64,000 bases of DNA from Caulobacter sp. UNC358MFTsu5.1 (lineage in GTDB: Bacteria > Pseudomonadota > Alphaproteobacteria > Caulobacterales > Caulobacteraceae). The stretch spans positions 372,001-436,000 of the forward strand of contig NZ_JONW01000008.1 of assembly GCF_000712075.1 (NCBI RefSeq). Reading direction: 5' to 3'. The position numbers were made by a program, and so were the translations under genes. Of the stretch, positions 20,150-28,519 are shown piece after piece; position 1 is the first letter of the stretch, and every line of letters starts with the position of its first letter. The notes beneath the pieces were generated by a model. It ran no database searches. It saw only the letters and a program-made list of their open reading frames with translations, and was not told the origin of the DNA.

Positions 20150-20171
20150 GAGTCAGGCGGGCCCGAGAGTC
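20150..20171. promoter_or_regulatory. Two GANTC (CcrM-type) sites upstream of rcdA
   Basis: GAGTC occurs at 20150-20154 and 20167-20171, 130-150 bases before the rcdA start and close to the 3' end of the DUF1192 gene. In Caulobacter, CcrM methylates GANTC and links some promoters to replication. A role here is not shown. Confidence 0.35.
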
Positions 20172-20193
20172 CGCCTGTAGCGTAAACCGATCG

Positions 20194-20400
20194 TTAGTCT
20201 AGGCGACCAAACAGCGCATTGGCCGCGTCGCGCCCCGCCTTTTTCTTGGTCAGCTGGGCGCGGGTGCGGGCGATTTCCGCTTCCAGCGCCTCGATCCGCT
20301 CTTCCAGCTCGGCCACGCCGTAGGTGTCCAGGTCTTCATGCGTGGTGGCGTTGAGCGCATCGCCACGGAAGGCGCGCGGCTCGACCGGTTCTTCCATCAT
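20194..20400 (-). CDS. DUF1192-family coiled-coil protein
   Basis: 68 aa. The C-terminal half is a clear coiled coil (VAELEERIEALEAEIARTRAQLTKKKAG), and the N-terminal part holds 'EPRAFRGDALNATTHEDLDTYGVAEL', the hallmark of DUF1192, a small alphaproteobacterial family of unknown function. The ATG at 20400 (Met-Met-Glu-Glu) has AAAGGGAG nine bases upstream, which I prefer to a longer start at 20469. It lies upstream of rcdA on the same strand, divergent from the quinone oxidoreductase gene. Confidence 0.85.
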   Translation of the reverse strand: MMEEPVEPRAFRGDALNATTHEDLDTYGVAELEERIEALEAEIARTRAQLTKKKAGRDAANALFGRLD

Positions 20401-20489
20401 CGGATCGGTCTCCCTTTGCTCGACCCCTTTTCGATCCGGCATCTGACGCCTACCAAGGGCCGGACGCAAGCCTCACGGGATGTTCCGCC

Positions 20490-21464
20490 ATGTCCGAGAC
20501 CATGACCGCCATCGCCATCGAAGGCGGGAAAGGGGCCGCCGACGCCCTGCATCCGGTGACCGTCGAACGCCCGCAACCGGGGCCCGGCCAGATCCTGATC
20601 CGCGTGCGCGCCGCCGGGGTGAACCGTCCGGACCTGTTGCAGCGCCTGGGTTTCTACCCGCCGCCGCCCGGCGCGCCGGCCACCCTGGGCCTGGAGGTCG
20701 CGGGCGAGGTCGTGGTCGGATCGGGACGCTGGAAGGCCGGCGACAAGGTCTGCGCCCTGCTGGGCGGCGGCGGCTACGCCCAGTACGCCGTGGTCGACGC
20801 CCGCCACGCCCTGCCCGTTCCCGAAGGCTTCGACTTCGCCCACGCCGCCGCCCTGCCCGAGACGGTGTTCACGGTGTTCGCCAATGTGTTCGAACATGGG
20901 GCGCTGAAGCTTGGCGAGACGCTGCTGATTCATGGTGGGACGTCCGGTATCGGGACAACCGCGATCGCCATGGCCAAGGCGCACGGCGCGCGGGTGATCG
21001 CCACCGGCCGCGGCGCCGACAAGAAGGCCCAGGCGCTGGCCCTGGGCGCCGACATCGCCGTCGACGCCAAGACCGAGGACTTCGCCGAGGTCGCCAAGGC
21101 AGCCGGCGGCGTCGATGTGGTGCTGGACATGGTCGGGGCCAGCTATTTCGAGAAGAACCTCGAGGCCCTGAACACCGGCGGCCGCATCGTTTACATCGCC
21201 GCTCTGGCCGGGCCGGTGCTGGAGGTCCCGGTGATGAAGATCATGCAGAAGCGGGCGGTGATCACCGGCTCGACCCTGCGTCCCCGCCCGGCCGACGAGA
21301 AGGCCCGCCTGGCCGCCGAGATCGAGCGCCTGGTCTGGCCGTGGATCGCGGCCGGCAAGCTCAAGCCCGTGATCGACGCCACCTTCCCGCTGGAAGAAGC
21401 CGCCGCCGCCCACGCCCATCTCGAGGCGGGCGAGCACGTGGGCAAGGTGGTGCTGCTGGCCTAG
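20490..21464 (+). CDS. NAD(P)H quinone oxidoreductase, PIG3/zeta-crystallin type
   Basis: 324 aa medium-chain dehydrogenase/reductase without zinc ligands. Residues 1-125 are the GroES-like domain (AAGVNRPDLLQRLGFYPPPPG is a signature of the PIG3 branch), and the Rossmann part holds HGGTSGIGTTAIAMAK near residue 150-165. Such enzymes reduce quinones with NADPH by one-electron steps and deal with reactive carbonyls. It is alone on its strand, followed after 113 bases by a small membrane protein gene. Confidence 0.93.
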   Translation: MSETMTAIAIEGGKGAADALHPVTVERPQPGPGQILIRVRAAGVNRPDLLQRLGFYPPPPGAPATLGLEVAGEVVVGSGRWKAGDKVCALLGGGGYAQYAVVDARHALPVPEGFDFAHAAALPETVFTVFANVFEHGALKLGETLLIHGGTSGIGTTAIAMAKAHGARVIATGRGADKKAQALALGADIAVDAKTEDFAEVAKAAGGVDVVLDMVGASYFEKNLEALNTGGRIVYIAALAGPVLEVPVMKIMQKRAVITGSTLRPRPADEKARLAAEIERLVWPWIAAGKLKPVIDATFPLEEAAAAHAHLEAGEHVGKVVLLA

Positions 21465-21577
21465 ACGCGTCCGGACCCCGGCGGGTTGATCGCCCGGCCG
21501 GTCCGATCGCCCATCGGGGGAGCCGCCTTTCCCGCCCGCAACCTGCGGTGATAGCCCTGGGCGAACGGAGGACGCCC

Positions 21578-21943
21578 ATGAGCCTGAACGGCACTTTGCA
21601 CGGCTTGCACGCGCTGACGGTCCATCCCCACCGCGTGGAGTTGGGCGTCCTGGGCGCGGCCATGGTGATCGCCCTCGTCTGGTTCGAGGTCCGCAAGCCG
21701 GAGGCCTGGCTGCAATGGCTGACCCTGTCGATGCTGATGGGGCCGGGCTTCCTGTTCTTCCTCGACGGTCAGGGGCGAGGCCTGGACACCTCGCCGTTCG
21801 CCCTGGGCCTGGCCCTGGCCTTCGCGGTGGGCGGCGGCGGACTGGTCACCCTGCGCGCCGTCGGCCGACGCGAGCGGTTGGAAGGCCTGCGCGAAAACGC
21901 GGCTTCGACCCGCCATGCGCCGCTGAATCTGGGGAATGGTTGA
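21578..21943 (+). CDS. Small integral membrane protein, unknown
   Basis: 121 aa. Three hydrophobic stretches (about residues 20-38, 43-62 and 68-90) with a basic C-terminal tail (RAVGRRERLEGLREN). No domain recognised. The ATG follows ACGGAGG by about 7 bases, a good ribosome site. The frame is open upstream, but that part lies over the oxidoreductase gene in another frame and is a shadow. trcR follows after 94 bases. Confidence 0.65.
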   Translation: MSLNGTLHGLHALTVHPHRVELGVLGAAMVIALVWFEVRKPEAWLQWLTLSMLMGPGFLFFLDGQGRGLDTSPFALGLALAFAVGGGGLVTLRAVGRRERLEGLRENAASTRHAPLNLGNG

Positions 21944-22037
21944 TCCCCGTTCCCTTTCCCGAGAAACCGCATTATAGCTCCAGGCTGAACATCCCGCCCG
22001 GCCGCAAGGTCGGGCGCCGTCATTTCTGGAGGACCGC

Positions 22038-22757
22038 ATGTCCGACATCCTGATGCCCAAGGCGACGGCCGTCTGGCTCGTGGACAACACGTCGCTTAGC
22101 TTTGAACAGATCGCCGACTTCTGCGGCCTGCACCCCCTGGAAGTCCGCGGCATCGCCGACGGCGAAGTGGCGCGCGACATCCGCGGCGCCGACCCGATCG
22201 GCAACGGCCAGCTGACCCGCGAGGAACTGGACCGCGCCCAGGCCAATCCGGACTATCGGATGAAGGCCCAGGTCAGCCGTCACGCCGAGCTGCTGAAGCC
22301 GCAGAAGAAGGCCCCGCGCTACACCCCGGTGTCGCGCCGCCAGGACCGTCCGGACGCCATCGCCTGGTTCCTGCGCCATCACCCCGAGGTGACCGACGCG
22401 CAGATCTCCAAGCTGCTGGGCACGACCAAGTCGACCATCGAGCAGGTCCGCGCCCGCACGCACTGGAACGCCGCCAACATCAAGCCGATCGATCCCGTGA
22501 CCCTGGGCCTGGTCGGCCAGCTGGAGCTGGACGCCCTGGTCAAGAAGGCCGCCGAGAAGAAGGCCAAGGACGACCTGAAGAGGGGCATCCTGCCGGAAGA
22601 CCCGACCCTGCGTCCGGCCTCCGAGACCAGCGCCCTGCCCGAGGATCACGACGACGAGGAGGCCGCCATCCGCGCCTCGCGCATCGAGCCCAAGGCCGAG
22701 GACGTGTTCGGCAAGTCGACCTACGTGGCCGACGACGAAGAGGACGACGAGGACTAA
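22038..22757 (+). CDS. trcR: TrcR-type cell-cycle transcriptional regulator (DUF1013)
   Basis: 239 aa, soluble. Two helix-turn-helix-like segments are visible: near residues 17-40 (NTSLSFEQIADFCGLHPLEV) and near 115-140 (HPEVTDAQISKLLGTTKSTIEQVR). The C-terminal quarter is acidic and disordered, ending in Glu/Asp runs. These blocks fit DUF1013, named TrcR (transcriptional cell-cycle regulator) in alphaproteobacteria. GGAGG lies 7 bases upstream of the ATG. A strong terminator follows. The family call is firm; the cell-cycle role is taken from the family name and is not visible in the sequence. Confidence 0.82.
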   Translation: MSDILMPKATAVWLVDNTSLSFEQIADFCGLHPLEVRGIADGEVARDIRGADPIGNGQLTREELDRAQANPDYRMKAQVSRHAELLKPQKKAPRYTPVSRRQDRPDAIAWFLRHHPEVTDAQISKLLGTTKSTIEQVRARTHWNAANIKPIDPVTLGLVGQLELDALVKKAAEKKAKDDLKRGILPEDPTLRPASETSALPEDHDDEEAAIRASRIEPKAEDVFGKSTYVADDEEDDED

Positions 22758-22776
22758 GCTCCCCGCCGCTCAAGCA

Positions 22777-22817
22777 AAAGGCCCGCCCCGTCTGCACGGA
22801 GCGGGCCTTTCTGTTTT
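22777..22817 (+). terminator. Rho-independent terminator after trcR
   Basis: AAAGGCCCGC (22777-22786) pairs with GCGGGCCTTT (22801-22810), followed by CTGTTTT. Confidence 0.9.
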
Positions 22818-22869
22818 CGGCCTCCTCTGGCGGCCACCGCCATTCCGACGCGGCGATGGCTAGAGGGGG

Positions 22870-23043
22870 CTAGTGAAGTCGCGCCCTGAGGCCTTCGATT
22901 TCCTCCTTGAGCCTGAGCTTCTGCCGCTTCAACTCCCTGAGCAGGGTGGTGTCACTGACGGGACGACGGGTCTCCTCCTGAATCGTGCGGTCGAGGCTCT
23001 CATGACGGGATCCAAGCTCGCGGATACGGGATTCGATGGCCAT
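22870..23043 (-). CDS. DUF465 (YdcH-like) small helical protein
   Basis: 57 aa. The pattern 'RIRELGSRHESLDRTIQEE ... DTTLLRELKRQKLRLKEEIEGLRARL' is typical of DUF465/YdcH, a helical hairpin of unknown function found in one to several copies in alphaproteobacteria; a relative lies at 24349. The ATG at 23043 has AAGGAG nine bases upstream, better than an in-frame start at 23082. It converges on trcR and is divergent from ubiX. Confidence 0.85.
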   Translation of the reverse strand: MAIESRIRELGSRHESLDRTIQEETRRPVSDTTLLRELKRQKLRLKEEIEGLRARLH

Positions 23044-23172
23044 GGCTGTCGGCTCCTTGCTGGTGGACGTCGAAGTCAACACCCGCTGTTCGAAGCTGTC
23101 AGATCACATATGATTGCAATCGGCGGCGCTTGACCTGGCGCAGCTTGCTCCCAAGACGGACGAAAATTCACC

Positions 23173-23784
23173 ATGTCGACCTCGCCGACTTCGCCCGAAA
23201 AACCTCGCCTGGTCGTTGGAATCTCGGGAGCGTCAGGGGTTGTCTACGGTCTGCGGGCGCTGGACGCCTGCCGCGAACTGGGCGTGGAAAGCCACCTGGT
23301 CCTGTCGAAATCGGCGGCCCTGACCCTGTCGCAGGAGACCGGATTTTCCGTCGCGCAGGTCAATGAAAAGGCAGATGTCGTCCATCGCGTGGGCGACGTC
23401 GGGGCGGCGATCGCGTCAGGGTCGTATCGCACGCTGGGTATGATCGTCGCCCCCTGCTCGGTGCGGACCATGAGCGAAATCGCAACGGGCGTAACGGCTT
23501 CGCTTCTGACCCGCGCCGCCGACGTGACCCTGAAGGAGCGCCGCCCCCTGGTGCTGATGGTGCGCGAGACGCCGCTGCACCTGGGCCACCTGCGCACCCT
23601 GACCAAATTGGCGGAGATGGGCGCCGTGATCGCCCCGCCCCTGCCCGCCTTCTACGCAAAACCGCAATCGATCGCTGAGATGGTGGACCAATCGGTGGGC
23701 CGCGCGTTCGACCTGTTCGGCCTCTCGTGGCGGCCGGTCAAACGCTGGGGCGAAGACCTGGCGACGATTACTGGCGACGCCTGA
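23173..23784 (+). CDS. ubiX: UbiX flavin prenyltransferase
   Basis: 203 aa. UbiX joins a dimethylallyl group to FMN to make the prenylated flavin cofactor used by the UbiD decarboxylase in ubiquinone synthesis. The flavin-binding start VVGISGASGVVYGLRALDA, the 'IVAPCSVRTMSEIATGVTASLLTRAADVTLKERRPLVLMVRETPL' type core (residues ~90-140) and the C-terminal 'AFYAKPQSIAEMVDQ.VGRAFDLFG' blocks are all present. It likely forms a unit with the TIGR02444-like gene 23 bases downstream. COQ9 and an ABC1 protein elsewhere in the window belong to the same pathway. Confidence 0.95.
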   Translation: MSTSPTSPEKPRLVVGISGASGVVYGLRALDACRELGVESHLVLSKSAALTLSQETGFSVAQVNEKADVVHRVGDVGAAIASGSYRTLGMIVAPCSVRTMSEIATGVTASLLTRAADVTLKERRPLVLMVRETPLHLGHLRTLTKLAEMGAVIAPPLPAFYAKPQSIAEMVDQSVGRAFDLFGLSWRPVKRWGEDLATITGDA

Positions 23785-23807
23785 AAAGGCCTGAGGGGTT
23801 AACGCGG

Positions 23808-24257
23808 ATGCGGCTTTGGCAGTGGGCCCTGGAGGTCTATGCGCGACCGTCTGTCGCAGAGGCGTGCCTGTCGCTGCAGGACCAGCACGGCCAGAACGTG
23901 CCCTATCTGCTGTGGGCCGCCTGGCGAGCCAGCGAAGGACGCGACGCCGACGCCGGGGTCGCCGCCGACCTGGTCCGGCGATGGGACGCCGAGGTCGGCT
24001 CGCCCCTGCGCGCCGTCCGCCGCGCGATCAAGCCGGCCTGGCCCGCGATCGACGACGACGCGCGCGAGGATTTCCGCGGCGCGGTCAAGGCCGTCGAGCT
24101 GCGCGGCGAGAAGCTGCTGATGGAGAGCCTGGAGGCCCTGAGCGGCGATCCGGGCCCGCGGCGGGACCTGTTCGAGGCCCTGCTGGAGGCGGCCCAGGCG
24201 GCCGGCCCGCCGCCCCGTGAAGCCGCCCTGCGCGCCCTTTCCGACACGCTTTCCTAG
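23808..24257 (+). CDS. TIGR02444-family (DUF2390) protein
   Basis: 149 aa, helical and soluble. The start LWQWALEVYARPSVAEACLSLQD and 'GQNVPYLLWAAWRA' are the signature of the TIGR02444/DUF2390 family, whose function is unknown. The remainder holds charged helices (RRWDAEVGSPLRAVRRAIKPAW). It follows ubiX closely and is probably co-transcribed, followed in turn by a DUF465 gene after about 90 bases. Confidence 0.85.
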   Translation: MRLWQWALEVYARPSVAEACLSLQDQHGQNVPYLLWAAWRASEGRDADAGVAADLVRRWDAEVGSPLRAVRRAIKPAWPAIDDDAREDFRGAVKAVELRGEKLLMESLEALSGDPGPRRDLFEALLEAAQAAGPPPREAALRALSDTLS

Positions 24258-24348
24258 AGCCGCTTCAACGCCCTTTACCCGCTGTCAGGCTTTGCTATCT
24301 ATCACCGCCCTTAAGACGCCGATCGGGGCAAGGCATGGAGGAGCGTCC

Positions 24349-24570
24349 ATGAACGACGACGATCCTTCCGACGAATCCGACGTCGCCATCGAGCGACGGC
24401 TGGCCACGCTGCGCGAAGAGCACCAGGACCTCTCGGACTCGATCGAGGCCCTCGAAGAGCGCCCCCAGCCCGACATGCTGCAGATCGCCCGTCTCAAGCG
24501 CCGCAAGCTCTCCCTGAAGGACGAGATCGTCCGCCTGGAAGACCGGCTGACGCCGGACATCATCGCCTAG
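24349..24570 (+). CDS. DUF465 (YdcH-like) small helical protein
   Basis: 73 aa. An acidic N-terminal tail (residues 1-12) precedes a helical hairpin with 'IERRLATLREEHQDLSDSIEALEERPQPDMLQIARLKRRKLSLKDEIVRLEDRL'-type spacing, as in the paralog at 22870-23043. GGAGGA lies 8 bases upstream of the ATG. Function unknown. It converges on an uncharacterised membrane-anchored protein gene. Confidence 0.85.
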   Translation: MNDDDPSDESDVAIERRLATLREEHQDLSDSIEALEERPQPDMLQIARLKRRKLSLKDEIVRLEDRLTPDIIA

Positions 24571-24582
24571 GGCCGCGATCGT

Positions 24583-25068
24583 TCAGAGCCGCCGCTCCCA
24601 CGCCGCGGACTTCGTCCTGACCCAGATATTGTTGCGATACAGCACCCGGCCGTTCTCGCGCACCGACAGCATGACCAGGTGCGGCTCGGTCGCGCCCAGC
24701 CAGCCCGCCGGATACTGCAGCGCCAGATAGCGCACCTCCACCGGCCGCCCGCCCAACTCGCCGGCCGGATTGCCGCGTGCGGGGTACAGGCAGATGTTGA
24801 AGTGCGGTCCTCGGCCGCCATGGACCTGATCGCAATTGAATTGGTACTCACGGCCGTCCTCGCCTTGGAACAGGTAGGGGTCCCTCCTGTCGGCGCCCGT
24901 GGTGCTGTACGGGAAGATCCCCTGGACGGCGATGGGACCGCGAACTTCGGGCGTCTTGGGCTGAAGCTGGCGGTACTGCATGTAGGCGATGAAGCCGAAG
25001 AGGGGCGCGAACAGCAGGAGGAGGACGAGGTCCCGGAGGTTCCAGGCGTCCTTGTCGCCCTTGCTCAT
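24583..25068 (-). CDS. Membrane-anchored hypothetical protein
   Basis: 161 aa. A single hydrophobic segment at residues ~10-28 (LRDLVLLLLFAPLFGFIAYM) is followed by a beta-rich domain with two Cys (in 'FNCDQ' and 'FNICLYP'), which could form a disulfide if the domain faces the periplasm. No family recognised. AAAGGG lies 7 bases before the ATG at 25068, so I rejected a longer start. The next gene on the strand, a secreted protein, is 103 bases upstream. Confidence 0.65.
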   Translation of the reverse strand: MSKGDKDAWNLRDLVLLLLFAPLFGFIAYMQYRQLQPKTPEVRGPIAVQGIFPYSTTGADRRDPYLFQGEDGREYQFNCDQVHGGRGPHFNICLYPARGNPAGELGGRPVEVRYLALQYPAGWLGATEPHLVMLSVRENGRVLYRNNIWVRTKSAAWERRL

Positions 25069-25171
25069 GATCGCACCCTTTCGGCGGCAAGGCCGCACGC
25101 CCGCGCGACGGGGCGACAGGGGGCGTTGCGGTGCGACCTGGACATAGAGGGGCTTTCTCGACGCGAGCGAA

Positions 25172-25891
25172 CTATCTGATGGCGAACCTGGCCGCCGTTT
25201 CGTCGGGCGCGGCGGCCATCGCCTTGTAGAACATCACGCCATAACGACAGGACTGGGCGTTGTCGCCGGCGATGGCGTCCGGCGAAAAGATCGCATCGGC
25301 CTCTGGCGCTGTGCCGCCCTGCCTGACGATCAAGGCCTTGAGCCTGGCGACGTCCTCGGCGTCCAACGGCGTCCGCGAGGTCGGCCTGTCGCGCCCCGCT
25401 CCCGCCGCGTCGGCGAACGTCGCGAGGTTCTCGTAGAACAAGGCCGTGGCCAGAGGATCCCGGGTCGGGTCGAAACTGGACAGGTCCCCGCCTTTCGCCA
25501 TCACGGCGCAGGCCGCCACATCGGACGTCGCCAGGTATTGGATCAGCTTGGCGCGCGAGCGTTGCATGCGGGCCAGCTGCGGCGCGGGAGCCTTCCGCGC
25601 GAGCGCCAGCGCACCCAGGGTGTGGTCCTGGATGAACCGGCGAGCGATCGGGGCATGCTCTTCGTGCTTGAGCGTCGCGTTGGCGTATTCGACGACGAAC
25701 GCCTGATAGTCCGCGGGGAAATTGCGCTTCAGCGCCTTCCAGGCGACCTTGGACTGGCCGTTCTGGAAGCCGCGGTCGGTCTCCTTGACCGCCCATGCGG
25801 GGTCGATCAGCGAGAAATCAGGCTTGGTCTGCTGGGCGAAGGCCGGAGAGGCGATCGCGAACGCCAGGGCGATCGACAGGGCCTTGAACAT
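25172..25891 (-). CDS. Secreted hypothetical protein
   Basis: 239 aa. A cleavable signal peptide is clear (MFKALSIALAFAIASPAFA, cut near residue 19), so the mature protein should be periplasmic or outer. The rest is mostly helical with two Cys. No domain is recognised; it recalls no enzyme motif. It stands between a membrane-anchored hypothetical gene and a diguanylate cyclase gene on the same strand. Confidence 0.7.
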   Translation of the reverse strand: MFKALSIALAFAIASPAFAQQTKPDFSLIDPAWAVKETDRGFQNGQSKVAWKALKRNFPADYQAFVVEYANATLKHEEHAPIARRFIQDHTLGALALARKAPAPQLARMQRSRAKLIQYLATSDVAACAVMAKGGDLSSFDPTRDPLATALFYENLATFADAAGAGRDRPTSRTPLDAEDVARLKALIVRQGGTAPEADAIFSPDAIAGDNAQSCRYGVMFYKAMAAAPDETAARFAIR

Positions 25892-25949
25892 GCTGCTTGG
25901 GTCCGACGGCTATACTGAAGCTCGCAGCCTAGCGCCCGGAACCGAAACG

Positions 25950-26669
25950 TCACGCTTCCTTGCGCGAGCGCTTCTTCAGGAACATCGCCGCGTCGGCCTC
26001 GGCCAGGGCGACTTCGGGATCGGCGCCGGCCTCGATCTCGCGCACGCCCCACGAGACACGCAACGGCACCGACCATTCGCCCACCTGCACCGGCATGTCG
26101 CGCACGGCCGCGGCCAGGGTCTCGGCCTTGGAGACGGCGGTCTGCTGATCGGCCTGGACCAGCAGCACGGCGAACTCGTCGCCGCCGATCCGGCCCACCA
26201 CGTCGCTCTCGCGGACATTGGCCTGCAGGCGCTGGGCGACGACCTTCAGGGCCTCGTCGCCGGCCGCGTGGCCGAAGCGGTCGTTGACGGCCTTGAAGCC
26301 GTCCAGGTCGAAGAACACCAGGCTGGCGGGCGAGCCGTAGCGCTGGGCGAAGGCGGCGACCCGCTTGATCTCGCGCAGGAAGGCCCGGCGATTCAGCACC
26401 GGGGCCAGCACGTCCAGGTCGGCCAGGCCCTGCGCCTCGCCCAACTTGAACTTCAGGCGGGCGACCTCGTTGCGCAGGTCGTCGATCTCGACCATCAGGG
26501 TCTTCAGGGCCGACTGCACCTGCGGGGTCAGGTCGGCTTCCGACAGGCCCAGGAACCCGGCCGTGTCGGCGGCGACCACGGCCCGCGCCACCACCGGCCC
26601 CGCGGCCTCGGTCAGCGCCCGGCGACGGATCGCCGAGAAGGATTCGGTGCGGGCGCTGGTGATCTTCAT
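25950..26669 (-). CDS. Diguanylate cyclase (GGDEF domain)
   Basis: 239 aa, soluble. A helical N-terminal part (about 1-100, with a coiled coil 'LKTLMVEIDDLRNEVARLKFKL') is followed by a complete GGDEF domain: 'LVFFDLDGFKAVND' and GGDEF at residues 162-166. The inhibitory site RxxD (RESD, 153-156) lies exactly five residues before GGDEF, so product inhibition by c-di-GMP is expected. It should make c-di-GMP, which in Caulobacter steers motility, stalk growth and CtrA degradation through PopA. The ATG at 26669 gives a normal N-terminus; an upstream start adds 26 residues. A TTAACCAT sequence lies 66 bases upstream. Confidence 0.92.
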   Translation of the reverse strand: MKITSARTESFSAIRRRALTEAAGPVVARAVVAADTAGFLGLSEADLTPQVQSALKTLMVEIDDLRNEVARLKFKLGEAQGLADLDVLAPVLNRRAFLREIKRVAAFAQRYGSPASLVFFDLDGFKAVNDRFGHAAGDEALKVVAQRLQANVRESDVVGRIGGDEFAVLLVQADQQTAVSKAETLAAAVRDMPVQVGEWSVPLRVSWGVREIEAGADPEVALAEADAAMFLKKRSRKEA

Positions 26670-26734
26670 GGGACGACGAAAGCCACTTGGGGAATCACTT
26701 GCGGTGAAGCTTCGCGTATTTCTGCGTTCTTTCA

Positions 26735-26742
26735 TTAACCAT
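26735..26742. promoter_or_regulatory. CtrA-type half-site TTAACCAT
   Basis: An exact match to the 8-base half-site seen at many Caulobacter CtrA targets, lying between the diguanylate cyclase gene and purE. There is no second TTAA at the N7 spacing. Confidence 0.35.
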
Positions 26743-26930
26743 GACAATGGCGACGGCCATGTGTCGCAGCGTCGCGGCGCCGCACTATCGTCCGGGATCG
26801 CCTGCGGTTTTCTGGTGAGAACGGGCTTTGGAGCCCGGGCGCCAGCGGCTATAAGGCCCGCGATTCACGGCCGTCAGGTCACTGAGCGCCTCCAGCGGCG
26901 CTCCACCGCCTTCTGGGGAAATCGTCGCCG

Positions 26931-27422
26931 ATGCCCACCGCCACGCCACCCGTCGCTATCGTCATGGGCAGTCGTTCGGACTGGCCGACCATGAAGAAGG
27001 CGGCCGACGCGCTCGATTCCCTGGGCGTGGCCTGGGAGGCCAAGGTGGTCTCGGCCCACCGCACCCCCCAGCGCCTGGTCGAGTTCTCCACCGCGGCCCA
27101 GGCCGCCGGCTACAAGGTGATCGTCGCCGGAGCCGGCGGCGCCGCGCACCTTCCGGGCATGGTGGCCTCGATGACCATCCTGCCGGTGCTGGGCGTGCCG
27201 GTGCAGTCCAAGGCCCTGAACGGCCTGGATTCCCTGCTGTCCATCGTCCAGATGCCGGGCGGCGTGCCCGTCGCCACCCTGGCCATCGGCGAGGCGGGCG
27301 CCAGGAACGCCGGCCTGCTGGCCGCCCAGATCCTGGCGACCTCGGACCCCGCCCTGGCCCAGCGCCTGACCGCCTTCCGGGCCGAACAGACCGACAGCGT
27401 CGTCGAAAGCGTCGAAGACTGA
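26931..27422 (+). CDS. purE: 5-(carboxyamino)imidazole ribonucleotide mutase PurE
   Basis: 163 aa. PurE (class I) moves the carboxyl group of N5-CAIR to give CAIR in purine synthesis. The start [14 protein letters not shown], 'VVSAHRTP', '[17 protein letters not shown]' and '[10 protein letters not shown]' match the family exactly, including the active-site Ser-Asp and His. The stop overlaps the purK ATG by one base, giving a coupled purEK unit. Confidence 0.98.
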   Translation: MPTATPPVAIVMGSRSDWPTMKKAADALDSLGVAWEAKVVSAHRTPQRLVEFSTAAQAAGYKVIVAGAGGAAHLPGMVASMTILPVLGVPVQSKALNGLDSLLSIVQMPGGVPVATLAIGEAGARNAGLLAAQILATSDPALAQRLTAFRAEQTDSVVESVED

Positions 27423-28519
27423 TGAGCATGTTCCCGCCCGCTTCCCCTTTGGCTCCTGGTTCCACGATCGGCATCCTCGGCGGGGGACAGCTGGGCCGCA
27501 TGCTGGCCCTGGCCGCCGCGCGCCTGGGCTTCGACGTGGTCATCCTCGACCCCGAGGAGAACAGCCCGGCCGGCCGCGTCGCCAGCCGCCAGATCGTCGG
27601 CCCCTATGACGACCGCTGGGCCCTCAAGCGCCTGGCCGAGGTCTGCGACGTCGTCACCTACGAGTTCGAGAACGTGCCCGCCGCCACCGTCGCCGAGCTG
27701 ACCGCCCTGGGCGTGTCGGCGGCCCCCGGCGCCAAGGCCCTGGCCGCCGCCCAGGACCGGGTGGTGGAGAAGACCTTCCTGGCCGAGATCGGCGCGCCCA
27801 CCGTCGCGTTCGCGGCCGTCGACGACGCCGAAAGCCTGGCCGCCGCCGTCGCCCAGATCGGCGCCCCGTCGCTGCTGAAGACCCGTCGCGAAGGCTATGA
27901 CGGCAAGGGCCAGGCCTGGATCCAGCGCCCCGCCGAAGCCGCCGCGGCCTTCGACAAGATCGGCCGCCAGCCGGCCATCCTGGAGGCCCCGGCCGACTTC
28001 GTGCGCGAGCTGTCGGTGATCGCCGCCCGCGGCCGCGACGGCGAGATCGCCTGCTATCCACTGTCGGACAACCACCACGAGGGCGGCGTCCTGCGCCGCA
28101 CCAGCGCGCCGGCCAAGGTCAGCGCCGCCACCCGCGACCAGGCCGAGGCCATCGTCGCCAAGATCCTGACCGCCCTGGAATATGTCGGCGTGATCGGCGT
28201 GGAGCTGTTCGAGCTGGCCGGCGGCAAGCTGCTGGTCAACGAGTTCGCCCCCCGCGTCCACAACACCGGCCACTGGACCCAGGACGGCTGCGAGGTCGAC
28301 CAATTCGAGCAGCACATCCGCGCCGTCGCCGGCTGGCCCCTGGGCCCCACGGCCCCGCGCGCCCATGTCGAGATGACCAACCTGCTGGGCCCCGAGGTCG
28401 AGGCCTGGGCCAAGCTGGCCGCCGAGCCCGAAACCCGCGTCCACCTCTACGGCAAGGGCGAGGCCCGGCCGGGACGGAAGATGGGCCACGTGAACCGGCT
28501 GCGGGGCCTGAAGGATTAG
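27422..28519 (+). CDS. purK: 5-(carboxyamino)imidazole ribonucleotide synthase PurK
   Basis: 365 aa. PurK is an ATP-grasp enzyme that makes N5-CAIR from AIR, bicarbonate and ATP, the substrate of PurE. The N-terminal 'IGILGGGQLGRMLALAAARLGFDVV' nucleotide fold, 'SLLKTRREGYDGKGQ' ATP-binding loop and 'LLVNEFAPRVHNTGHWT' metal and substrate block are all present. Its end overlaps by a few bases the end of the opposing RidA gene, tail to tail, so transcripts of the two may be antisense at their 3' ends. Confidence 0.98.
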   Translation: MSMFPPASPLAPGSTIGILGGGQLGRMLALAAARLGFDVVILDPEENSPAGRVASRQIVGPYDDRWALKRLAEVCDVVTYEFENVPAATVAELTALGVSAAPGAKALAAAQDRVVEKTFLAEIGAPTVAFAAVDDAESLAAAVAQIGAPSLLKTRREGYDGKGQAWIQRPAEAAAAFDKIGRQPAILEAPADFVRELSVIAARGRDGEIACYPLSDNHHEGGVLRRTSAPAKVSAATRDQAEAIVAKILTALEYVGVIGVELFELAGGKLLVNEFAPRVHNTGHWTQDGCEVDQFEQHIRAVAGWPLGPTAPRAHVEMTNLLGPEVEAWAKLAAEPETRVHLYGKGEARPGRKMGHVNRLRGLKD

